DNA of 64,000 bases from Lunularia cruciata (Eukaryota; Streptophyta; Marchantiopsida; Lunulariales; Lunulariaceae). The stretch is from positions 10,545,001 through 10,609,000 of the forward strand of contig OX419758.1 of NCBI GenBank assembly GCA_948567375.1, in the 5' to 3' direction. Below the pieces are notes generated by a model. It was not told the DNA's origin. It saw only the letters and a list, made by a program, of their open reading frames with translations, and did not search any database. A program made the translations under genes and the position numbers. The stretch's first letter is position 1, and every line of letters starts with the position of its first letter. Positions 55,067-64,000 of this stretch are shown here, piece after piece.

Positions 55067-56535
55067 TGATTGCACTTCACTCAAGATCAAACACACAAAA
55101 TGAAGATCAAGGTTACGGAATCCAACATCCAACAAGCACACTGACTTGCACTTCAAAATTCTCCCAACACTCACAAACACAAACACAAAATTGATACTTG
55201 GAATCAAGCTCAAGTGACGAGCACTGCTTCATAGCACTTTGCTTTATCTATTCTAAGAAATAATGAGCATTAAACAACATATGACTACAAATGCCACTCT
55301 TAAATAGTAAAGCAATTGATAGTTACTAACAACTATACCCTTCTATAACAACTCTACAAACCTGCAGATCCGAAATGACAATGCACCTCTTCATATCTAC
55401 CCCTTCAAATCTCAAATCTGTTTCTACTCCGATCCAATGTCTACCTTGACTTTGGCTTTCAATCCCTAAGTAACTTCACTTACTACTACTCTATCCTCGG
55501 GTTTCACAACTCCCAAATCTTCTACTAATTCTAACATTTCTCTTTCATGATCTATAATTCCTATCATAGTTAAGCCTTTTAAATCTCTCGACCCACTCTT
55601 CTCTAAAGTGTCAAATGTCAAATCCAAAGACACATGCACTCCTATATCTCTTACTTTGGGTCTAACTACTATCAATTCCTTTACTAATTCTACTATGTCA
55701 TCATCAAGAATTGTAATTGAAAGCATGAGTACACTATCTACGCCTTCAATTTGCAACCCACTTCCCCTAATCACTCATGTAATTGACTCAAAGACACTTA
55801 CTATCTCATCTTGCACTTTGGGTTCATTCACTACGGCTATTTCTCTTCTAATTTTATCCTATCTTCAATCAAAATTGAAATTGAAGTCATGGGTATCCTA
55901 AATATTGTTTTTCCTTACTCTAACTTCCTCTAGTCCTCATGGCAAGACTCCCAAAGTCACCTTCACTGCACTCCAAGGTCCGACTACCTTAGGTTGAATC
56001 ATATTTTTCTTGAGGTAAAGTCTTTAGACCCGAAGTCATGTAAACCCAAAATCCAAAGTCCAAAGTAGTATAGACTCGAAGACACCAACCCAAAGACACT
56101 AAACTACTTTGTACATCCACTCCCAAAACTTCAATTGCTTGTAATTTGTGCTACATACCTCTAAACTCAATGATTTTGGTAGCAATGGAAAGCCCTAAAC
56201 TAGACGTTTCCAACGAAATATAGCATGCATGATTTGGACATGTTGTCATTGAGATACAACCCCCGCAAGAATCCTAACTTACAATTTCTATTCCTCCTTC
56301 GGGTCTGCCCTCCTTCAGCGTCTGATCCAAGTTTTTCCTCCTCTGACACGAAGTAAGCTTCTTTGGGTTTGATCCAATCTGAGTTCTTCTTCTTTTAACA
56401 CAAAATTTACTTCCTCAAGCCTGATCAAAACACAAGTTTCCACTCATTTCTTCCCCATTTGGTTGCAATTTGGTTTCAGCAAGGCACTTCTTCTTCAAAA
56501 CTCGTCTAAAATGAAAAATGTGTTTACCACACAAA
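55067..56535. mobile_element. Possible solo LTR C, right part
   Basis: This 1.47 kb lies between Gypsy-B and the resumption of Gypsy-A. No coding frame looks real. Its right edge GTGTTTACCACA is the inverted partner of TGCGGTAA at 47408. It may belong to a large solo LTR with 47408-47817. Confidence 0.4.
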
Positions 56536-58330
56536 CCACACATCTGGCAACAAACTGCTGCACCTCGGTCTGCATACCGTGCCACCAATAATGACTCTGG
56601 ATTTAGCTATATGTAGGTTTGACTCCAAAATATCCTAGCTCCTCATGAGCATGACGGACCAACTGTGGTCTTTGAGATGGAAGTGGTACTACTTGCACTC
56701 TACCATCCTCTCATACATGCAAAAGGTGACTACCCTCCAATCTAAACCATCTGGCTTGCTGAAGAACACGGTCTCTCTCCTTGGTCCCAACTATGCCACC
56801 CACAACACTAGTGTGAAGATAGTCCATCACTAAGACATCATCATGAATGTCTTGCTGAATTGTACCAATATCTTCACTCTCTGGATCTGTGACCTCAATA
56901 ACTCCTCCTGTATGGGCTAAGAGAGATACCACCAAAGCCTCAAAAATATACATAGAAAGGCATATGCATGCCAACTTGGCACCATCTCCTCATTTGTCTC
57001 ACCATGCTAACGTGCTCCGGTCTAATCTTGCTGGCTAGGACATGGGTTTCTACTCAACCCATCTGCATCACAGTTCACCACTCCAAGTATATAAACAACC
57101 ATAAAATCATACTCCTATAAAATCAGAGCTCATTGTGCAAGCTTCCTTGAAAGCTTATCGGACTCCATCAACCACTTCAATGGCTGATGACCAGTGATGA
57201 GAGTGAAGGGGTTACCAAATAGGTAACATAAAAAATGTGCTACTACCCAAATTGCTGCCAAGCACTCTCCCTCATATGAACTATACTTTGCCTTTGCTAA
57301 ATGATTGGAGCGACTAGCATAGGCTACCACAAACTCCTTCCCCTCATCATCATGTTGGGTGAGCTCCGCTCCAAGCCCCAACATACTCCAATCAATATGA
57401 ACCTGAAATGGTCATCCTCTGATCAGTCTCCTCAAAATAGGAGCAGATGTCAACCTCTCCTTGAGCTCTACAAAAGCTCTCTCCTGCTCATCTCCCCAAC
57501 ACCACTCTTGTGTAAGCTTGGTCAGCTTCGTCAAGGCCTTGGCAATGGCACTAAATCCTCTAACATAGCGGCGATAGAAGTTTGCCAACTCAAGGAATGC
57601 TCGCACTTTGCTCACATCCGTAGGCCAAGGAATACATGCAATAGCTTCCACCTTGGTTTGTTGAACACCAAGTCCTCCGAGGTAGATAGTGTGACCCAAA
57701 TACTCAACCTGCTTGTAGAAGAACCTACACTTCCCAAGATGTAATTTGAGTCCATGAGATCTCAACATCTCAATAACCTCCAACAACTATCTCTCATGCT
57801 CCTCCACAATAGTGTTATAGACCAAAATGTCATCAATATAGCACCGAGCAAAATCCAATCCAACTAGGATCCTATCCATGACCCTTTGGAACTCAATAGG
57901 AGCATTCTTTAACCCAAACGGTAAGAACCTCCACTAATATAACACATACTTGCCGTGAGGATCAATAGCCTAAAATGTTGTCTTGGACTTATCCTCCTCC
58001 CTGATTAGCAACTAATGATATCCCGCTCAAAGATCCAAAGTATTGAAGATCTTTTCATGCCCAATCGCATCAAAAATCTCCTTCGGTGTAGGCATGGCAT
58101 ACCGAATAGGCATGGTCTATCGGTTGATAGGACGGTAATCTCCACACATCCGCCTATCTGTGTAGTTGCTATGCATATCCTTCTTGGCTAGCATCATTGT
58201 CACTGATGCATACTCTCTATGTGAAATATACATCAAACCAGCCTCAAAAAGGTCACTACTTTGGCTTTGAATCAATGTCCTCTCCATCTCACTATATCAA
58301 TAAGGACATCAAAAAACTGGTATATCGCTA
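56536..58330 (-). pseudogene. Gypsy-A reverse transcriptase, RNase H and start of integrase (broken)
   Basis: RT begins near 58180 on minus (MCGDYRPINR), with the intact catalytic motif CYIDDILVYN near 57842-57820. It continues GKCRFFYKQVEYLGHTI and FYRRYVRGFSAIAKALTKLT (57786-57412). RNase H (57384-57130) has YASRSNHLAKAKYSSYEGEC, but the late Asp motif reads TGHQPLKWL where TDH is usual. The integrase H2C2 zinc region follows (HEELGYFGVKP, HYWWHGMQTEV, CVVC) and stops at the edge near 56536. Several stops and frameshifts occur. Confidence 0.87.
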
Positions 58331-58861
58331 GTCAGCTCAATCTGTATACCATGTCCTTTCAGAGTACCCAAATCCTTCATACTGAATGCAAAACAACTTG
58401 TGTGGCTCCTCAAGAACCTCCAAACCCTCCGTCTTACCTCTCCAGTAAGCTTGGGTCCAAGATCTGGCTCCCAAGTATCCTCTTTAATTGTAGTAGGAGT
58501 AGAAGACGTACTGACTGGCTGCTACACTAGGCCCTTGGGAGCAATAGTGTCATGCTTCCGACCGCTAGAGATCCCAACCTCTGTGTGAAAAACTCCCTCC
58601 ACTTTGGCTGCAAGCTCCACACGTCCTCTAGCTGCATCCCATGTGGACCAAGGGTGTAATCCAAGTAGCACACGCTCACCTAGATGGACTCCAAGTAGAC
58701 CACTCTCCCTAGTAGCTATTGGATGTGTCCCAAGAGTACCATGTCCACTCAGTCCATCACCCCCAGCATGTGCCTGAATCATCTTGATAGGCACAAGGCT
58801 CACAAGTGTCCGAGTGGTGATGCCTATCAAGTGCATCCTACGCTGCTCTACCAAGCCAAGG

Positions 58862-59800
58862 CTCACAATCCAAGTCAAACAGTTTAGGTCCATAGCCTGA
58901 CCTAACACTTGACGCCTGGATGCCTCTGACATTGCTGGAACAACGGTAATACTAGTGTGAAAACCCATCGCCCGCTCTCTCTCATCAGCGTTGGGCTCCA
59001 CCAACTACTATAACTGTGAGTCCCAAACAAGTCCAGGTCCTCCTTCTCAAAAAGCATAAGAGCCTAGGAAACTCATGAGTGTGGGAAATGCGGCTCTAGG
59101 TTGTCCAACTAGGTTCACCACTGCCATAGGTGACCTATCAGCCACTACCACTGTTTGAGACTTACGCCCAACATCCAAGATATCATCAACAAGGACGTGG
59201 TCAAGTTGCTAAATCCCATCATAAGCATGATGTAAAACCTCTCTGGGTAAGAGGTTCGTCCACCAAAGACAAAGATGATGAGCCCGTGATCCCACTCGGG
59301 CTGCATCTAACAATACAGCAGGTCCCATCCAAGAATGGACCTGATGTGTACTCGCCACCACTCTAGTGCAAGAATCACCCATCAAGGGAACGTTCTCCAA
59401 AAGGTAAAGTTGGAGAAACAGACTGATGAACCTGGAGATGTCATAATATACGTAACATCTCCCAAACCACACGAGAATGAGGATCCTGAAGACCCAAACC
59501 TCTACCAACACATGTATGTTCCTAACATGGCCATCCAAAAATCACCAAGTGGATAGGCCCATGTCTCTCTAGATCATGCACCCCCAGTAAGGAAATATCT
59601 TCTGGTAGGACCTTTTGGTAATCTCTTACTGCTGACATCAATAATAGCTTTGGATATCGATAGGCCAAGTGTGCCACATGATGTAGAGAGACTCACCTAA
59701 CAATCTTATCTCTCTCTACATACAAGTACCTCTATACTCGTATACTTGCTTGTAATACCGTAGCTAGTCCGGTGGTAATCCCACCAAACAACTCCAATAG
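58862..59800 (-). pseudogene. Cytosine-5 DNA methyltransferase domain inside Gypsy-A pol (broken)
   Basis: Minus-strand reading gives the C5-MTase motifs in order. Motif I is LLELFGGITTGLATVLQA (59797-59745). Motif II is YLYVERDKI. Motif IV is HLVIFGWPC followed by a TAG where CQ is expected, then GRGLGLQDPHSRVVWEML (Pro-Cys codons at 59530-59525). Motif VI is LLENVP (about 59400-59386). Motif VIII-like is DAARVGSRAHHLCLWWTNLL (59307-59248). Motif IX-like is FPTLMSF. Motif X is ERERAMGFHTS and LGQAMDLNCLTWIVSL (58983-58862). The family transfers methyl from AdoMet to C5 of cytosine. It lies between protease and RT. At least four stops and one frameshift inactivate it. Confidence 0.88.
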
Positions 59801-61060
59801 ACATATCCCCTCTATAGGGTACTACCAAGCAATGAGTGTGGTATCTAGAGGTGTTAAAGTAATCAAAACGGGAGGCTCATCCTCACACTCATCTCTTGAT
59901 GGTACAAAGGCTCCACTCCAAGCCTGCTGCACCAATTGATCTGCATGTTGCTGCAACGCCTCCTCTGAACTCCACAATGGAACATCCAAGGTGGATGGAA
60001 CAATCCCACTCATACTCTAAATCCGAGTGATCTCCTCTGGTACTAGAGTATCCTCTACATGGGCGTTCCCCTCCAACAAGTCACCAGGCCAAGTAACTGC
60101 ACCACTAAAAGCTAAAACTGATGCTACCATGGTCTTGGACTATAGTGAGCCAAGACTGCCACTACTGAAGTGTACTAGTAGGCAACATACCCGTCCATCA
60201 CTAGATTTCAAACTTGGTCTATAGGAGGCTATCTCCTCCCAATAGTCAATACTTAAACCCATGGGATATAACACTGCTCCCCCCAACTAGCACATCATAT
60301 GACTCAGCTACTGTTGCAATAGCCTGAGCTCTCACCCCCAAGCTATCAATCAGATGACCAGGCTGAACTTGGACAACAAGCTCCCCACATGTGATGAACT
60401 ATGTTGAACCACCACCTAGAGATGTTTGGATCTGAAATGGACACCTCTCCACATCGGTCTTTTGTAACTCCAGACCGACAACCGTAGCCTTCCCCAACAT
60501 AAGGAGCTACGCACCAAAGTCTAACAAGACTCTCTATGGTGTATAGACCTTCCCTGAAGGTCCCACCAAATGGAAAATCCCCCTCTGGTTATCTAATAGG
60601 AAAACACTTGGTGTGAACCGTGCTCTCTCAAAGGCCGGTCTAGTTGGCAACTCCTCCAATCTAGCCGCTACTGCCTGCCATAAACCACTAGTTGCTGAAT
60701 GGATCCCATGCTCCTCAACCAAGTCAGCTCCACTACCAACCACCTCTGCTCTAGTAGTAGGAATTGCATCATCTCTACTCTCACAAAGTGTGGCAGCCAA
60801 CCGGAACACAGGGGTTGGGTCAACTCCCAATGTAAACATGTCATTGGCCAAAAACAAAGGATGCCACATAATCAGCTGAGCCACCCCCAACATCATGCTA
60901 GACTCAGTCTGTGTAGTAGCAGGTGGCTGACTAGTAGGTAGTCCATCATGTACTCCATCATCACCTACCACACTTGCATTGGGATGTCTAGGAACCATGG
61001 ATATTGTATGCAATGCCTTAGATAGCGTGAAAGACTGGGGAAGTCTGACCTATCTCCCAA
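59801..61060 (-). pseudogene. Gypsy-A protease region and linker to the DNMT domain (broken)
   Basis: The frame 61013-60534 ends with LDNQRGIFHLVGPSGKVYTP, and the next residues read RVLLDFGAQLLMLGKATVV. This is an aspartic protease active site in which D-S/T-G has become D-F-G. TSLGGGSTEF and LVGGSSV follow to about 60290. The linker that follows includes WSSEEALQQHADQLVQQAWS (60013-59822) and runs into motif I of the methyltransferase. Confidence 0.75.
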
Positions 61061-62809
61061 CCTCTCCTCTCTGTGGTCCAACTCCACTAATGCTCCTCTA
61101 GGCTCTGGAGTACGTACTGCACTCTTAGTCACTACTGCAAATGCATCCACCTGTGCTACTTGGCACATGAAGTCCAAAGCATCTCTATCACAAACATATG
61201 AGGTCGAAGCCTCAGCACCCAAATCTGATCTCCTCTGAGCAATAGCTATACTAGCCAATCTTTGCTCCAATTGCTCAATCCGAGTAGCCATAGTTGTATT
61301 AGAAGTAAGGGTAGGTACTGCACTCCTATTAGGTGTAGATCCTCTACCGCCACCTCTACCTCCTCGTCCTCCATGAACTAGAGCTCCTCTACTACTTGCC
61401 ATAACAGCCCTACCACTCCATAACTCTGGGTGTAGGTCAAAACACCAATCACTAGTGTGACCAAATCTATGGCAATGCTCACACTGCTTCTGTGTTGGCT
61501 GTGATGCACCCAAGGTATCAGGTCCACTGCCCTGAGTACACTCTCTCCAATGGTGAGGTCCACCACAAGTCCAACAAGCAACACCACAACTCATTGGTTG
61601 CTACTGACCCAAAAATGAAGGTAAGGGTCTAGAGCTACTAGGCACTCCACTTGCTCCATAGGATCTGGGCTATCCACCTTGTCCTCAAAACCCAACTGGG
61701 CATGGTGCACTCTATTGCGCTCTAGAAGAAGTCATAGCGGTGGATGAGGTCTCCCTACCAAATCTCGATGTCACCACTCTCTCCTCCACCATGTTGAACT
61801 CAATACGCTCAGCCAAACCAAAGACCATTGCCAAAGTAGGCAAAGTAGCCTGCAACAACGTAGCATCACGAACTCTACGTCATAACTCCCTGTCCAATAT
61901 CCCATACCAAAATTGGACTGCCTGGGCCTCAGTAACTCCCTGAGTGAAACTGATCAGCCACCTCATGCAAGTGTTTGCCTCACGTATGCTCTCTCTAGCC
62001 TTCTGTTGGAACTCTTGCAAGCTCCTCAGCTTGTCAATCCGCACTTCCTAGTAGTTCTGCCTCAAACATATGAAGAACTCCACCATGAGGTTAAACCCCG
62101 GTACCACACCACCTCCTGTAGCAGTACCTCCACCCGTAGTAGCACTATCTCCAGCTAGTGCACCTCCACTACCTCCACCAACACTATTCGAGCTAGAACT
62201 CGTAGGTATAGCCAATCTACTCCTGGCCACTGAGCCTGAAGTGATAGAGACATAGTTTAGAGACCAATATTATCTCCATAACTCAATCTCCTCCAAATGA
62301 GCTCTCTTGAACTCATGGTAGTCATCCATTGGCAGATCCTCCAAATGTTGAAACAACCACTTCCATGCCATGAAGGGTGTAAACAAAGTCGGGTTCTACA
62401 TCTGCTACAGATCACACCAACTATCAAACTCCTGGATGAAATCATCCAACTCAATGGTACCCACTGTACCAGAGTAACGCCTAGGGCCTTTAGAGGCCCC
62501 ATAAATCTCATCCATGTCCCACAACAATGGTGCGGACACACCAAGTGCACTCTGAACTAAATCAGCTCTTGTGTCAAACTCCAACTTAGAGTCAATCTCC
62601 TCCCTCACTGGGACCTGAGATACAGGCTGATACCAAGTGCCACTCTGAGTAAACCTACTATGTATTGCAGTGCTATCTCCTTTGGAATCTCCAAAGAACT
62701 CTATTGTGACAAAGTAACCGCAACAACAAACCAGAACCACCAAATGCAACCACAAGTCGCAACTACAAGTACCCCACCAAGTGCCAACACCATCACGTGC
62801 CAATATCAA
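61061..62809 (-). pseudogene. Gypsy-A gag with two zinc knuckles (broken)
   Basis: The minus strand gives IELDDFIQEFDSWCDL (about 62450-62405), then WYGILDRELRRRVRDA near 61870, typical of a Gypsy capsid. The frame 61594-60965 has two CCHC knuckles close together, CWTCGGPHHWREC and CEHCHRFGHTSDWC. A Gly/Arg-rich patch (GGRGGRGGGRG) follows. Stops separate the parts. Confidence 0.85.
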
Positions 62810-64000
62810 CTAAGCACCACCCACTAATGTAACTCTAACCAAGATAACTACACTAGGAGAAAGGGCAACCTGTAACCTACCATCATAACACGCACTCTCA
62901 CGATCTGCAAGTCATCACTTCCTACTTCATCGGAGAGAAACAAAGGTAGTCTGACTGGTCATCACTCAACCTCACTATTGAGAGCACACTAGAGCACCAA
63001 CGCTCAAAAGTCAAGGCACCTCACACAAACGTGGTGCACAAACAAGATGTAGAGAATGGAGGGGGTCCAATCACAAGAAATCTAAACAAAACCCTCCATC
63101 TCATAAAACAACATGGGACTGACTCTACCACCATTTGGCATTTGACATAAGAGAAGTTTGTATCTAAGTCCTAAGCTACCATGATCACCAAGAACGGGAT
63201 CAAACTGCCTCTCCTAGCCAAAGCTACATGTGTATAGATAACAATGGCATAGTTATTAGGACAACAAGTGAGGGTGGACCAGTTGGCTAGGGCACCAGTC
63301 TAGGAACAAGACATCTAGGTGTCAAACCCTGTTGCACAAATCTAGTAGGAAAGGCAGATTTTGCCAACCAATGACCAAGATCTACTCTAAACTAGCTAGC
63401 CTCATGCCATCAAGCTAGCTTGCTGGCCCTTCTAGGCCTTCATAGCCCTATGCCTCAAAGCCTCTAAATGCCCAAATGAGGCTTTTCTTCTTGCCACTTT
63501 GAACCTCCTCCAAACTTGCAAAACTCCTCCAAATCTGGCCAAAATTTGATGTAAACCTTAGAGTTGGTTGACCACCAAATCCCCCGCTAACTCTTCACTT
63601 GAGCCAAATTGAAAACATAGGTTTCTCCAAATCACAAATTTACAATAATAACTTCCCAACTCCACCTTCAATTTTACTTTTTGAGCCCAACTCATAACAA
63701 ATTGGTCATGCCTTCATCTCTTGAGCTCAAAATCACAACTGCTAAAAAATTGCTCATTCTTTGCTCAAAAATTGGCAAGCACTTCCGTACACCGTCTGCC
63801 TTACTGCTAAATCTACATCAATTGAACAAGCTTCTGCACACTAGGGAAAAATGAACTTGAATCGAGCTACCAACGATCCACAAAGCTTGGAAATACAACC
63901 AATACTCAGTTCTTGCACCTGATTTCCCATTGACTTGACTTCTTTGATGTAATTAGATTGTTTACTATTCTCAACTCAACTCAATTCAGATCAGGACTTG
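62810..64000. other. Probable Gypsy-A 5' leader/LTR region, undefined
   Basis: This lies upstream of the Gypsy-A gag on the minus strand and would be expected to hold its leader and 5' LTR. I could not find a clear LTR end or tRNA primer site, and the window ends before a boundary appears. No gene is supported. Confidence 0.4.

Noticed and set aside
1-64000. Search for tRNA, rRNA, CRISPR arrays and bacterial signals
   Set aside because: None could be supported by eye. The short tandem repeats seen are two-copy units without spacers.

Overview
The window is nuclear DNA of a streptophyte plant. Its genes have GT-AG introns and include plastid- and mitochondrion-targeted proteins, and they sit between large blocks of Ty1/Copia and Ty3/Gypsy LTR retrotransposons. 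Introns of about 0.1-1 kb and five genes in 16 kb argue against conifers or ginkgo. A bryophyte or another early-diverging streptophyte seems likely to me, but the lineage is not proven by the sequence.

Layout. (1) 1-2610 is a decayed fragment of a minus-strand Gypsy family, here called Gypsy-A. (2) 2620-19690 is a nest of LTR elements: an old plus-strand Gypsy relic (Gypsy-H) was broken by a solo LTR (A), which was itself broken by a minus-strand Copia element (Copia-1). Gypsy-H was also broken by a second Copia (Copia-2), which carries another solo LTR (B). Four 5-bp target-site duplications (CAATC, GTCCT, CCCAC, GATAT) fix this order. (3) 19.7-23.2 kb is intergenic, with a long hairpin, a 450-bp element and a tandem repeat. 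(4) 23.2-38.5 kb is a gene island: a cyanobacterial-type plastid Ser/Thr kinase (+), a HIG1-domain protein (-), a one-helix LHC/HLIP-like protein (+), COQ4 of ubiquinone biosynthesis (-) and a Fes1/SIL1-type Hsp70 nucleotide exchange factor (-). Exon chains were rebuilt by hand and keep frame throughout. (5) 38.5-43.3 kb is AT-rich and shows no gene. (6) 43.3-64 kb is a second Gypsy block: a fragment (Gypsy-B'), a young nearly complete plus-strand element (Gypsy-B, 47818-55060), and a long minus-strand Gypsy-A split by it.

The most interesting system is Gypsy-A. Between its protease and reverse transcriptase it encodes a cytosine-5 DNA methyltransferase domain, with motifs I, II, IV, VI, VIII and X recognisable. 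A PHD finger follows its integrase. Retrotransposon-borne DNMTs have been reported in dinoflagellates and charophyte algae. A Gypsy pol that also carries a histone-reading PHD finger would combine a DNA-methylation writer with a chromatin reader. Both copies here are broken by stops and frameshifts, so the window shows the fossil of such an element, not an active one.

The host genes are housekeeping genes of organelles and the ER. They do not form an operon or pathway cluster.
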